This document shows positions 38,625 through 50,960 of a stretch of 64,000 nt of DNA, one piece after another (the stretch's first letter is position 1; each line of letters begins with the position of its first letter). Below the pieces are notes generated by a model. That model had not been told where the DNA came from. It made no database searches and worked only from the letters and a program-made list of their open reading frames with translations. This stretch comes from Gymnogyps californianus. Its lineage: Eukaryota > Chordata > Aves > Accipitriformes > Cathartidae. A program made the position numbers and the translations under genes. The stretch is taken from contig NC_059473.1 of the NCBI RefSeq assembly GCF_018139145.2, forward strand, positions 8,548,503 to 8,612,502. Direction: 5' to 3'.

Positions 38625-39227
38625 TCAGTTTTTTCACCGGCCAATTTTATACGTGTGTTCATTCCATCATTAATGGTATCAACAATCAAGCATGAGAGCC
38701 CAGAACAGAGCCACTGATGCCTGTGTTGATATGTTTTCTAGTTTTGCCAGGAAATCACTGGTAATTGTCCCTCAGAGCAGTTCAGTTTTTCAGATAGTTC
38801 TGCACCTGTTCTGTTGTGGTTTCATGTTAACCTACATTTCTGCGGTTTGCTTAGGACCATGTCGAGTGGAATATGTCAAGAGCGTGACTGAAGTCAAGGT
38901 AGATCCCATCTGATGCTTTCTCTTTAGCCCACTGTAGACCACTATAGGAAATCAGGTTGGTTTGACAGCATTTGTTTTTAGCAGCTCCATGCTGGCCATC
39001 CTCAGGCATTTTGTTATCCTCTAGATGTTTGCTTAGGGGTGGTTAAATGTTTTCTCTAGATTAGAACCTTTCTTATTTATTTTATTGCTCTGTAATTTCT
39101 TAAATCCTCATTCTCTTGATTTTCCCTTCCTTGCTTCCTACCTGTCCTTTGGGATTTCTCTCATCATCAGTGAATTCTTCAGGAGAATGGTCAATATTCC
39201 CCTGGACTCTGGAGTGATTTCATCAGG
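38625..39227 (-). pseudogene. Degenerate CR1 ORF2 reverse transcriptase
   Basis: Translation on the minus strand gives CR1 reverse-transcriptase blocks in the right order. PDEITPES and ENEDLRNYR lie at about 39,227-39,085 (CR1: SPDEIHPR and EDPGNYRP). A 50-codon uninterrupted block at 39,006-38,857 contains QHG, CQTNLI and GIYLDFSHALDIFHS (CR1: QHGF, CLTNLI, VYLDFSKAFDTVSH). At about 38,680-38,625 comes INDG...KLAGEKT (CR1: INDL...KFADDTKL). The motif-A aspartate in LDF is kept, but the catalytic ADD box reads AGE, and stops and frameshifts separate the blocks. The protein, when intact, copies the element's RNA at its target site. Here it is dead. Confidence 0.85.
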
Positions 39228-39500
39228 CTCCACTGACAATTCTTTTACCTAAATATGTTCAAATGTACTCTTTCTCAGTTTTTTCATTCCTTTTCTTTGT
39301 TGTTGAAATTAATTACGTTAAGGGTTTGATCAATGTAATGTTTTTGTGAAGAGTGAAGCAAAAAGGCATCGACTGAATGTATCAGTCATCTCCATTTGTC
39401 CATTACTTTAGTATTTGTAAGTAAAGAACCTTTCCTTCATTTTTATTGCTCCTAATGTATTTACAAGCTCTTTTCTTACTGCATCTTTTCTTGCAGCATT

Positions 39501-41671
39501 TTATATCCTCACACCAGAATGTTGTAAAATCACTGTCAGACTAATAACCCATTAGTTCACTAACTGTAACCAAACAGTAACTGTTCTTTATTCTGCATGA
39601 TAGTCAGAAAAATCTGAAATAGAGACATAGAAGATGCTCTCTTACCTCTCTGTTATTTGTTGGCTTGGTATTTTTTCTGGCCTACAAGTATGTTAGAAAA
39701 CAAATGCAAAACAAATGCACAAAAAAAGAAGGGAAATATGTTTCTAGACTTGCAATTTTGGCAGTGTTACTCTGTGGAAAACTCTGCTTGGATCAAGATC
39801 TGCGTGTTTTGAAAGTGGTCATCAGCTGTACTCGTACATATTCCCATGAGGACCTGGAGCATAATTGCATGTGTGTTTTTCTCTGTGGCGTTTCAGATGT
39901 TTACACCTCTGGGCCACCATTTCCACCCTTGCTTTGGGTTCATCACCTATTTAGGAAGGGGATTTTGGCTTTGTTTCTCTCCCTTCTCCTCTTTGTTTTT
40001 CTCCGTGGAAGGGGAAACATTTGGCCTGTTGTCAGAAAGTGACATTAGAAAAGTCCTTAAAAAGAAAATGGTAAGAGAAGTGCATATGGCAAAAACTATA
40101 TATATTGTGGACATTACAGAATGTCTGCTCCGTTGAAATCCAAACCGTCAGGCTGTGTGGGTGGTCAGAGATGAAAGGATGATCTGATAGCAGCAAGAGG
40201 ATAAAAGATAAGTGTAAACGACAGTTGAGTCTTTAACTATATTTAAAGTGGAAACCATGTGTTCCTAAGTGTTGAGTGTAGGAGAGGGCAGATCCAAATA
40301 GGGGTGAACCGGTGAAGCTGCATCAGCTTTCATGGCACTCTTTTCTGAAAATCTGGCAATATCTTGGAGTTTTATACATTAAATCCATTGAGCTTTGCTT
40401 TCGTTATTTGGAAGAAAAACCAACAGAATCTTACGATGGAACTGTCTTCATCGCAGGAACTAACTTACACACTGGACAAAATCAGTGATATAAAAATGTA
40501 GCCTGTGCATGAATAAAAGGATATAATTATGTTATATAAGCTATTAAGTAATGCTGGTGTCAGTTCTGTTTTTAATTTGAAAAGAGAAAGAAGCACTTTG
40601 AATGTGTAATTAACTTCTTCAAATTGCCTGTGAAACTATGACCAATCATAATTAATTTTATTTTTAAAATTGCATCCATGGACTTCAGTGCATTGAATAA
40701 CATCATAGATGTTACACAATTAAAAATAAAATTTTCAAAATATTGTTTTCAGTGGAGAAGGTTACAAAAGGACTCCTATAAATCTTTTAATTTCGGGTGT
40801 ATAGAAACGTAACAGGCAAAGTTTTACTCCTTGACTACATTATGTGTGTTTTGCAGGTTTTGGTTCTAGTGATTTTTTTTTTTTTAAAGTTTCTAACTTT
40901 CTTTTAGCTCTAGCAGATGTGTACATCAAATGTTTATAGGGAAAAATATTTTCACAAAAAATGAGATCTTGTGAAGTAGTAAGAATTTTTATTATGTCTC
41001 TTTATGCACAAAGCATTTGTTTTCAAAACACTCTGGGCATATAAACATTAAAGAAGTAATGCTGTATATTCACAACATGATGTGTCTATCACTTCTCTTT
41101 GTCAGAATTTCTCCCCAAGTGATACTTGCAATTGTAGAGTTCCTAATAGTTTACCCAGCTTTATACTTCTGATGGCATCCTGGAGCAGTGATTTAATGTT
41201 CTGCCGGGACTACTTTCAATGTTTGGATTCTTGAATGCTGGAACATTACTCTTGGTTTATTTGTGCTACAGTTGTTTCACCTTCCCTTATTATTTCTTCC
41301 TTCCGTCACAGGGATAATAGAGTATAATTCTCCTAAGAATTAGAATGGGGGGGCGGAATCTTGTTTTCTTGTCAGAGATGCATAGATTATAAGGCTGGAG
41401 AAGAGGATTGTGATGAACTCATAGGCCTTCTGGAAGAGACAAGATAAAGTTGAAATACTCTGACTTTAATGTCTTAATTTTGAACTGGAATACATCTTAA
41501 AAAAATCCATCACTGTTTGGTAAGGTCACTAAAGTTCTAGCTACATCGCTGTTAACTCTTGCACCTTACTTCTAGCCTGAATTTAGTTAACTTCTTTTTT
41601 TTACCCATTTTCTTTAGTCCACAAGGTTAAAGACTCTGTAATGTTGTATTAGGAGCTCATGCTTGGTTGAT
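39501..41671. other. Non-coding stretch between CR1 remnants
   Basis: No gene is recognised. The 125- and 96-codon plus-strand frames at 39,665-40,136 overlap each other and are hydrophobic by virtue of T-rich sequence, without known motifs. An AT-rich block at 40,600-40,740 has several ATTA/TAAT cores. A T12 tract lies at about 40,874-40,885. Confidence 0.5.
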
Positions 41672-42150
41672 TATAGAGTCAGAATCAAAGAGTAATTCAG
41701 ATTGGAAAGGAGCTCTGGAGACACACTGTCCAAGCTCTGCTCTGAGCTGTGTCCAGTTGAGTTTTGAATCTCTCCAAGGATCAAGATCCCACATTATAGA
41801 CCATTTATCCAAACCACGTCACAAGAATTTGGCTACAGGATACTACAGTGAGCGACAGTGATGAAAGCTTTGCTGAAATGAAGCTCACCAATATCTGCTA
41901 GTCCTGCTTTGTCCTCTGGGTCATAGAAAGCAACCAGGTTTGTCAGGCAAGATTTGCCCTTGGTGCATTCCTGATGGTTTCTCCAGTCCCTTTCTTGTCC
42001 TTCATGTGCTTGGAGATGGCTTTGCGAGGATTTGCTCCATGATTTCCCCAGGAACTGAGGTGAGGCTGACTGGCCTGTAGTTTCTTGTATCCTCCTCCTC
42101 TCCCTTCTTGGACTTGGGCACAATTGTCATAAGTTTTTGAAGATGATGTT
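41672..42150 (-). mobile_element. CR1 remnant: 3' tail joined to reverse-transcriptase fragment
   Basis: On the minus strand the segment ends with a CR1-type 3' tail (plus-strand 41,672-41,810: 'agagtcagaatcaaagagta', then 'attggaaaggagctctggag', then 'ctgtgtccagttgagttttg'), which matches the usual CR1 3' end with its imperfect short terminal repeats. Immediately 5' of this is an ORF2 reverse-transcriptase piece (about 41,836-42,150). In full-length CR1 roughly 1 kb separates the two, so an internal deletion is inferred. The copy is 5'-truncated, as is usual for CR1. Confidence 0.8.
41836..42150 (-). pseudogene. Degenerate CR1 ORF2 fragment
   Basis: The minus strand encodes [11 protein letters not shown] in one frame and, after a frameshift near 41,970, TKGKSCLTNLVAFYD (41,964-41,920) and ELHFSKAFITVAH (about 41,886-41,848) in another. 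These match the contiguous CR1 reverse-transcriptase segment with the cores KHMKDKK, FTKGKSCLTNLIAFYD and YLDFSKAFDTVSH. The motif-A catalytic aspartate is replaced by histidine (LHF for LDF) and the following aspartate by isoleucine, so the piece could not be active even without the frameshift. Confidence 0.85.
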
Positions 42151-42569
42151 GCAGTAGCATCAAGTGGCTGCCCAGCACCCTTAGTCATCGTGACCAGCAC
42201 GTCCTTTTCACTTGCCGCTTTCTGGGATAAAGTCCTTACTCCTTAAATACAGTCTTTATTCTTTGTTTCTGGATTTATGTTCAGTAGCAGTAGGGTAGAG
42301 GTTTGGTCCTTTTTGGCCTCTGCTTGGACAACAGCCAATTCAATTTTAAAACTTGTCAGTTAGCTGATCTTTCGTATATTTAATGTATTACATTAAATTT
42401 GTAGTGTTCTTATTTCTTAAACAAAATATTACACAACACTGAACTGCATACCTCAGGGAAGTTTATCTTCTCAGCACCTTTACCTTTATTAACCCTATAG
42501 TGTGTAATGTCATCAGCACATATCTTGAGTTAGATTGACAAGACCATAAACACTTCTGATTGATACAGT
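42151..42569. other. Unclassified spacer between two CR1 remnants
   Basis: About 420 bases separate the 5' edge of one CR1 fragment from the 3' edge of the next. I find no CR1 protein similarity, terminal repeat or open frame here. It may be host DNA or a part of either element too decayed to recognise. Confidence 0.4.
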
Positions 42570-43170
42570 CCTTCTTTAATTACTTAAAAAGGCTGTGTTG
42601 CTTGTTTCATAATTTTGCCCAGGACTGATTTCAGGTGGCAGGTCTCTACCTACTTATATCACCAAGTACTCTTTTTGCTATATTAGCATGTTTACTTTCT
42701 TCCAAACCTCTTGAATTTCCTTAGTGTTCAAAGAGTTATTCAAAATTGATGATGGTGGTAAAAATTGCTCCTTCAAAAATACTCTTTGAAGGTGTTGGCC
42801 TGAAGCTTATGCAGGCCTGCTGCTTTAAAAAGGCCTAACTTTAGAAGCTTCTCTTTAAGATCACCCTCGGTTACTTTTAGAATGAAAGATGAGTGTCATC
42901 ATCATTAAATGGTATGACTTTATCTTCTGCCTTATTTTCCAGATACAGGAGAGAGAAATTTATTGAATGCTTGCACCCTTTTACATCAGTATTGACGACT
43001 AATTGTTTTCATTTGCTAATCAACAAGCAAAATTGCTGTGACTCATTTTGTTCCTAACAGTTTTTAAAGAAAACCCTTTTATTACTCGCATCTCCAATAA
43101 TTGCCAATTTCTTCTGTCTCTTTTCCTTTAATTCTTACTTGCAGTGCATCACCACCTCTGTTAAGTGCCT
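42570..43170 (-). mobile_element. Older CR1-like fragment, N-terminal part of reverse transcriptase
   Basis: Minus-strand translation gives KLLKLGLFKAAG (about 42,850-42,815), a stretch around W-K-K (about 42,705-42,690) and LGKIMKQ (about 42,620-42,600, after a frame change), in the order seen in CR1 ORF2 (NKAAGPDGIHP, EVPEDWKKANV, LGKIMEKVI). The upstream part to about 43,170 resembles the linker region only weakly. The fragment includes the LGKIM region, which is also represented in the 41,836-42,150 fragment, so the two are different insertions. Multiple stops suggest greater age. Confidence 0.6.
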
Positions 43171-46100
43171 TACTGATATATCATGTAACAAAAGTAATAG
43201 AATTTATTTATATGCATATCTCCACACATGTTTACATTGCAGGTTGATGCAGGGCCTGTACATATCCATAGACTGAATCTTTTTTTTTCCTTCGTGTTTT
43301 TAATGGCGACCCCTTTTTTTCACTGTTTAAGCCATTCTGAGTATGTGTAAGCCATTCTGAGTATGTGTGCCTTTTTATTCATGGAGGGCTGTTTTCTCTC
43401 TTCCTTGTGCCAATTTTTTTTTCTGTGTATAGATAGCCTTCTTTCTCGATTGTGAGTTATGAGGCAGTTGGTGACATATATTTAAACAGTTTTTAATTAT
43501 CTGACGTATTTCGTACTCAGACCCCTTATTTTTGTTTCTTGGTACATAAACATTTTCAGTTTTGGTGAAATCACTCTCCTTAAAAAGCCTCAAACTATTA
43601 CAGATTATTTTCTTTGTACAATAAAAATAATCACGTCTTGATCGTTTCCATGAAGGCACTCATGACTTTTAAATGTGGTCAGTCTATTTTTATTTTTCAA
43701 GTTGATATCTAATGCTGAATTTATCTTTGTATAGACTTTCAGAATTCTTACCTGCAGTTTTTTGAAATTCTGAGGAAATTGTCCCTACAATTTATGGCTG
43801 TATTGAAAAAACTATCACAAATCAACTCTGTAATATTAATTGTGAAATTACATTCATCTAGCGCTCACCATTATGCGTTCTCTGATTACCAGAGCAGGGT
43901 TTATGTCATTTCCTCAGCCAAGCTAGCCTGTGGGTATTTTTCAGGGAAGCAAGAAATTTGAAAGATGGATAGAATTATTTTCTTCCTTTTTTTTTTTTAC
44001 TGTAAATCAAAAGGTATAGAAACACATGCTTTTGATGAGCTAATAAGCAAAAAACACAAAGCTCCAGGCTTCATCTTCTGATATGCTAATTCTTGAAATA
44101 AAAAAGAGCAATGAAACTCTCTGTAAATGGAAAGCACTGAGAGTCTGACAACAATACACTTGCCAGAACGCTGAGAACCATTTCTTATCTCAGCAAATCC
44201 TTCCAGCCTTGACTGTCATATTAGCCAGTTTTATTCTTCATTGCTTGTCTTTGATCATCTGCTGCATATTCCCATGGGGGAAAGTTATGCCCATTTGCCT
44301 GTGAGCTACTTGCAATGTTTAATGAGTATCTGCACGTTCTATCAAGGCTTTAAAAGCACTTCTGCTCGGATAAATTGAGCAATCCTTTCATTAGCTTTAT
44401 ATATGCAGACTTTCTGTTACTCTCAAAGACAATAAGGCATTAGAGTATTTATTTTGTGGGTGGACTTGCACATTGCTATTTTTTTAAAGGATGTTTTTGC
44501 CAATGTTTTCATTTCAGCTGGATCTGAAGACCTAGTTTATACCGGTTTCTGCATTACAGTGTAATGCTCTCTCTGTAGAGTGTTTTTCCAAAGAGACAGC
44601 AAAAGATTACATTTGTAAACACTAGTGTGTAACATGTTAAAATAAAAGATATCTTATTGATTGTGACATCTAACAAGTTATATATCAAGTGTTTTCCAAA
44701 AGGGACTAATAGTCAGTATTTTTTGGCACCGTCTGCCTTAAAATGGTATTTTTTTTTGATCAGTCCTTACAAGCAAGTGCTTAGAAATTGTTATTTTAAT
44801 GCAAGCCCTTCAATTTATTTTTTTTTAATCCAGATTAATTGTCCTCATTTTTATCTTGCCTGGTTTTCCATGTTAATGGTGTGAATAGTATACAGGTGCA
44901 AAATTGACCTAAAGAACTGCAGTGTAGGCAAGTACTGGGTAAATCTTGTGTCCATTGCATTTTATGTTGGATATTCATTTACTTTCATTTCTGTCCTTAT
45001 TTTTAGGCTGTCTGCATTTAATTTTAAGTTCCTCGGTACCTGTAAATTGTTCCAAATGTAATTAAAGCTGTCCATTTGTGACAGCATTACTGATCCTCAA
45101 CAATTGTTTTGTTATCATGGCATATTATAACTTTAAGGAGGAGGACGTGTACCCAGTAGCAAATGGATCCTTAACATTAGAAGGACCTCGGCTTAGCACT
45201 GGTTCTTCATGATAATTAGGGAAAAAAAGGGAGAAACCTGGCCACTGCTATCTGGGGGAGAAATGTTTCTCAAGGTTGTAAAAGAGAGTCACGTGATTGA
45301 GTACGATGGGCCCTGTTAAGCCAGCTGGTTCCTGGGAAGAGCGAGAGTGCTTTTTGTGCCCAAATTCAGATATCAAAATGCATTTGTGGTACAAACACCA
45401 TTTTGAAATCAGGCCAGCCAGAAATGGTAGCATTTTAAAAGAAGATTAACTATTTCTTTTTCTTTCTTTTGTCAGGGAAATTTAATTTCGTACATAGATT
45501 TAAATTACTTTTTGTTATTATAGAATGACATGAAAACAAATAATCTTTAAAAGATAAATTTTGTTGTTCTTTATAAGACTTTTGGAACAAGAATGTGGAC
45601 CATTTTAAGTTTTTATTTAAAATTAAAACATTGAAGGGTCTTTGCAGTGTTGGCACGCTGGTGGGAACAGAGGCCCCCTCTTTGCTGTACCAGCCTTGAG
45701 TGCGTTGGAACCTCATTTCTGTGTCAATTCTGCATGTGCAGAGTGCAAAGAACTTCTGTTTAGAAGAACAGGCTAATACCTATAGTGAGGAATAAAGGGT
45801 AAAAATGCTGCTTTCAGGTAAGCTGGAGTTAGTGTTTCCACTCTGTGCATTTTGCAGCCTGTGAACCAACAAATGATACTGCTTCTTTCTTAATAATTAT
45901 GGAAGGCAAATGGGAAGCTGTACAGCGACTTTAATTACTAGAGGGCATGGGCCAAAACTTGCTCAAGATCTTTTTCATTGCTCCAGTGGACTTGGCAGCT
46001 TGTCTTACATATCTGCCAGAGAAGGATGTTCCCTAGATATGGCAGATGCCATCTTGGGGTTTCATAGCTTACTCTGTGCCTGATTAACTGAGCGAAGCTG

Positions 46101-49100
46101 TAGAAACCAAAAATGCACGTGGCGGACGATTTCCCAGCATGTGGAGACTGACAGCCTGCCTCCACTCTTCTGCTCCCTCTTCAGGGAAAGACGAAGTAGT
46201 CTTGCAGTAAGCAAAAGGAGGATGAAGTAAATTTCTAGGAAATCAGTGACTATATTTTCCAGGTTCTGGAAGACAAGTAGAAGTTTGGAAGAGTATAACT
46301 CGGGGCTTAATACAGACCCTGCTAGCTTCAGAAAAAAGAGCAATATTGCTGTCTACCAGCTGGCCTGTGTGCAGGCAGGGAGCGTGCTGATGATGATAGC
46401 TAAGAAGGAATTATTTAACTCAGGTAATAGATACCTTAGTTTTGAATTGAAGACATCTTTCCTCTGAGAGTTGGAGTTACAAGTGAGCTCTGTTAGTCTG
46501 CAGGAAGTATCTGAGAAAGGGAGGAAAATTTGGACAGCAACACTGGAGTGAGGGGCAGGACTGGGACTGGCAGATGTGTGTCACTGCACAGATGTGAGAG
46601 ACTAAATGATGAGAACGAAGGAACAGTAGGAATTTCTGAATACGCAGACAAGCAGGGATTTGAAGGGAGAAAGGAACAATGAAAAGAAAGACCATGGCAA
46701 ATCAAGGGGAGGAATCTCTAGAAAGAAGGAAAAAGTGATAAATAATGGAATAATTTGGCATATAATAAAGATAAAGAATGGGAGAAAATAGAGTGATTAG
46801 TCTTAAGTAATATTATGAGAGAGTCTTTAGTGACAAAAATATGCATTATTTTCCTCACATAGACAAAGTATTAGAAAAAAGCTGTTTCATCACAGTAGAT
46901 GGACATATTTCATCAGCTGCACAAAACTGAGAATCAATAAGCAGAAATATGACATCGTCAATTGAAATAGTATGTGTTAGGACTCTTGCAGCAGGTAACA
47001 TCACACAGTATGGGAGAGGAAAATGAATTACAAAAGAAGCCATATTGCAAAAACCTTTTAATAGGTGATGTGTCGATTTTTACTGAAAACTCCACAGGTT
47101 AATGTTCTTTATCCGTTGAGGACAAACTCAAATGCATCAGTTGCCTAATATTGGATCAGGGTGGTGAAACGCTTTTCAAGAATCCCTATTTTCATATCTT
47201 AAAAACTGAGCAGAAGAGGGCTGTCCAACGTGCTAGTTTCAGGTAAGACACAAGCCTGCAGGACCAGCAGTAAGCAGTTCCAAAATATTTGGGAGGAAAT
47301 AATATGCAATTATTATCCAGGAGGATAAGGTAGATTAGCTTCAGGTAAGAGTATTTTGTTGCAGAGGTTGCATTCCTCAATATTAAGAAAATAAAGCGGA
47401 CACAGCTTTTCTGGCCATGTGTGTCTTATCTGGGCATTCAGTTAGAAACCACGTGACAGTTTATTTACAGTGTAATTTCATTGCAGTGTGTTTTTTCTTA
47501 TATCTTAAAATACAGAATAGAGAAAATGATCGAGTCCAGTAGAAAACGATTTCCTTAGTACCTTGTAGAATATCACAAATATTAATTATTTGTGAATTAA
47601 CTGTGAACAGCAGATGCAGTGATACCCTACTGTAAGACAGGCCCACCAAGTAGGTCACCCCTCTTTCCCACCAAGCACATAGCTAGAAGACCCCAGTTTT
47701 TCCACAGCAAAGCAGTCACTTATCACTAGCTGCTTTAGCCCACGACCGCGTATTGGCAAAGATTCCACATCGTTCTGGTGGTCAGCTTGTTACTTCTCCA
47801 ACCCTAAGCGACAGGACCATCTTCTTATACTCCAACATCATTTAATGGTTTTGCGACTCAACTGCAGATTGCGAATCTCCCTGGTAGGCAGAGGAGAGCA
47901 TGTGCACGGACTAATACGTAGTCAGAATTCATTGACGCTCTGTCAAAGACTGCAATGTTTAACCACATGGAAGTTTGACAGCCAGAACTTCACCGGGCTG
48001 TGATTCAAGGGATCTCCAGTGCTGTGAGTCTACAGGTGTATTTCTGCATCATACGACTCACTTCAGTGCTGGACCCCTTGTTCTTCTTGTCAGATCTTAT
48101 TAGCTTGTGTAGGTTTGCAAATTTACCATCATCTAGCCAGTTGCCTGTTGGAACCTGCCCAAAGTATATTAAGTATAGGTAGCGTTGGCAACAGGAAAAT
48201 TAATCTAACAAAACTCTTCCACTCAAACCCAAAACTTTATTACTGCTCATGCTACAGAAAGGAAAAAGAGTTAGTTCAGTAATTGGAGGACAGAGCTCAT
48301 AATTCAGAAAATCCAGTTGTCAAATCATCAATAATAAATTTAAAATCCTAGTTTTAGTATATATTCATTGGCTGCCCTTCAATCCTGTGATACAACTTAG
48401 CCCCTTTCTCATGAAAAAGATCATTTACTATATGTATTCCGAGTTATATGGAAACTGTTGTATGTTTCAGCTGGAAATGTTTTTCCCTTCAAACCGTTCA
48501 GTTACTGTATGTGACAGCTCCTCCAGTTTTATACCACAGTAGATCAGATGCACCGAATCACTTCCAAGATAAAAGTAGTTTGAATGTGTTCATGATCTTT
48601 AAAAAGGCATGTTCCAGATGTTTGTTAACTCCTTGACTACCATCAAAAGAATTATGTAAATACTGATGTAGCACAGTATTTTTTAATGAAATAGCGATGG
48701 TCTTCAGCTACTAGCACGGCAAGGGTTAACAAAATCTGTTTTTTCTACATGTGCTCTAAGTTTCATCTATTAACTTGGCACAACTTAAGCTTTCTAAAAT
48801 AATGACAACATGCTGCTCAACAGGCTTTATTTATAACTGTCTCATCCTAATACTGCTCTTTAGTTGTGATTAGTAAAAATGGAAAATTATGTGCCGCTAG
48901 TCACTTTCAAATTGATTTAAAGAAAGATAAATAAATTTCAAAAATCTATAAACAGATCTTCTAATAAGACACCCTTAGCACAGACTTTTACTGATGACAT
49001 TTCTGGTTGTTGCCTCAACAATTCCGTAATTAATGATTAAAAAAGAAAATTCTCTTTGATTTCTAAATAAATGCAATGGCACAAATAAAACCTGAAGTTA

Positions 49101-50899
49101 GTGGGTTTGGGTACAAAGATTTCCTGCCTTGGTACCCTCCCTGCTAAAGATGAACATCGGTCTCAGATCCCAGAGCCCTGCTAGCGAGAGAGGAATGGTT
49201 GATTTCAGTTGCCCTTAATTGGGTTTGTCTGCGTGGGATGGCTGTGTGCAGTGATTCAAGGTGGGATTTAACAGAACATTAGCTACTCTGCTTTAACTCT
49301 CATGTGAACACACTTGATATGCACTAAGAGTGCAATTGGGCGATGTGGCCTGCTGGATTTTATAAGTTAACTTGGGGGACTTCAGTTTGCCTCCATTAGC
49401 CTGACGAGGCAGAGGAGTTCGATTCTTGGAGATCTTTGATGTCTGCTGCATTTTGGGCCAACCCTGTGGTACCACTGTAATGCCAGGCGAATATGATGGG
49501 ATCCGTACAAAGGATGATATACAAGGAAGATACAAGAACAGTAGCAACTGGGGAGATTTCATGGGATTAGGCTTCAATTTGTTCATTTGCATGGAGTAAT
49601 TCCCGAGACTGTCACAGGAGCGCATTCAGGCAGACGGCAGGCAGCCAGCTAGGGACACTGCTGCTAGCATGGACATTGCACCAGCGCTTTCCTAATGACT
49701 TCTCAGTAAAAGCTGTAACTTTCAGAAAACTTTTCCTCTATGGGAGCATCTTTCCAGAAACAAAAAAAAACAACAAAAAGGTATCTAAAAAGGGAAGAGT
49801 TGGACAAAAGCCTTCCTCTCCTGGGAAGAAGGAAAGGAGCTTAATATTGTTGCAGATATGCAGGATTACTAGTTAACTATGCTGTATAAACATAATGAAA
49901 CCACCCTGAGCAGCTGCTATAACAACTTCAGAATGTATAGCTTAGCTAATGGTGAAATCTTTGTAGGGTGAGTAAAATTACACTGAAGAGAGGACACAGA
50001 ACTCTACAGATCAGCATTTAGGTACTCATTATCCATTCATGACAGTCCACTGTCCTCATGGACATCTTTCTATCGTACCTTGGCGAGTGAACCATGTGTT
50101 AGTATTGTTAATGTCAGTATAGCCAGTACATAATACATTGATACTTCTTTTTCTACAATTGCCTCATTCCCATAAAACTACTGAAAGGATCTCTGGGAAT
50201 GGTTTTGAGGATCTGAGACAAACATGCCAATATTAGGGAAATGGTCAAAGTCCTTATCTCTTTATACTGCCAGAATGACTATTCTAACAGCTAATAAAGG
50301 CAGTTGTAATTTCTTCCTCATGCCTGTCTTGATTTCTTTCTTTTGCTTCTAAATGATAAAATAAGCTGAGAACAGCAAAAGATTTAATTGGGTCACTAAT
50401 TAAATGTCAGGCATGAGCTGCCTGTTAAAATCGAAGGTTAACTGGCAGTAAGAGCATTTGTGACAGAGGGGATCCACTGTCTAGAGATATGCAAAATAAT
50501 AAGATCAATTTTTATGGAATATGTTGCTCTCCACCCATAAAATGCATTTGTAGACTTCTTAGCGCTATTTTTTAGTTTATGGTATTGCCAAACATAAGGG
50601 ATCACATAGCTACTTTCTCAGTAAGTGTGCCTTTTAAAATCAGCATATTAAAAGATGCAGTAATTACTATGCTGAGATTGCAGCTATCTCAGGAGATTAT
50701 TTTTGTTCAGATTCTGCAAAAGAGATAGGTTTTGTGTTTTAAAAAGAGATGTTAAAATATAATACTGCATTAAAGCCCGAAACTTTTGGATTGGAATCAG
50801 AAGTGAGCTTATTTGTGCAGTGGTACTTAGGAATTTGTGGTTCCTGTGACTGAAGAACCTGACGCTCTTTAATATATTACAGAGCTCCTTTTTGGCATT
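43171..50899. other. Long non-coding stretch
   Basis: No gene is recognised in about 7.7 kb. Open frames do not exceed 110 codons (minus strand, 49,293-49,625) and show no known domain. The stretch contains a 20-base tandem duplication (listed separately), a T12 tract at 43,987-43,998, a purine-rich plus-strand block at about 46,500-46,840, and AT-rich blocks around 44,300-44,450 and 48,830-49,080 that resemble non-coding regulatory DNA only in composition. Confidence 0.5.
43328..43367. repeat. Perfect 20-bp tandem duplication
   Basis: The unit taagccattctgagtatgtg occurs twice in direct succession (43,328-43,347 and 43,348-43,367) without mismatch. An isolated exact duplication in otherwise old DNA is probably a recent replication-slippage event. 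An assembly error is possible. Confidence 0.95.
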
Positions 50900-50903
50900 G
50901 ACT

Positions 50904-50960
50904 AATATCCCCATTTTATAGATGGGGAATAGAGTACAAAGAGATCAAGGTATGTTGACA
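50904..50960 (-). repeat. MIR-like SINE relic
   Basis: The plus strand reads 'ccccattttatagatggggaa' in part, then 'agagtacaaagagatcaagg'. This parallels the reverse complement of the MIR/CORE-SINE segment 'cccattttacagatgaggaaactgaggcacagagaggttaag'. About 35 bases match well, and the rest of the element is not recognisable. Orientation is therefore minus relative to the window. Confidence 0.55.

Larger units (their letters stand above)
37310..39500 (-). mobile_element. CR1-family LINE remnant, interrupted by a solo LTR
   Basis: This is a decayed non-LTR retrotransposon of the CR1 family, read on the minus strand (its 5' side at about 39,500, its 3' side at about 37,310). Excluding the 577-bp LTR, about 1.6 kb remains, colinear with CR1. 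From high to low coordinates there is a linker upstream of the reverse transcriptase (about 39,340-39,500), reverse-transcriptase blocks (38,857-39,227), the region equivalent to the catalytic ADD box (38,625-38,650), and a C-terminal/3' region. The 3' region appears on the plus strand as the familiar phrases 'tcttctctggactc' (about 38,250), 'taggctgaacacac' (about 37,588) and 'gtgtctaacctgtatcttga' (about 37,334). The layout follows CR1 copies known from reptiles. Frameshifts and stops make it inactive, and age and subfamily cannot be set without alignment. Confidence 0.85.

Noticed and set aside
39665..40136. Two overlapping plus-strand frames (125 and 96 codons) with hydrophobic ends
   Set aside because: They overlap in different frames in T-rich DNA without known motifs, and are best explained by chance.
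41833..42123. 96-codon minus-strand frame as a host gene
   Set aside because: Its TKGKSCLTNL and FSKAF motifs identify it as CR1 reverse-transcriptase debris with lost catalytic residues.
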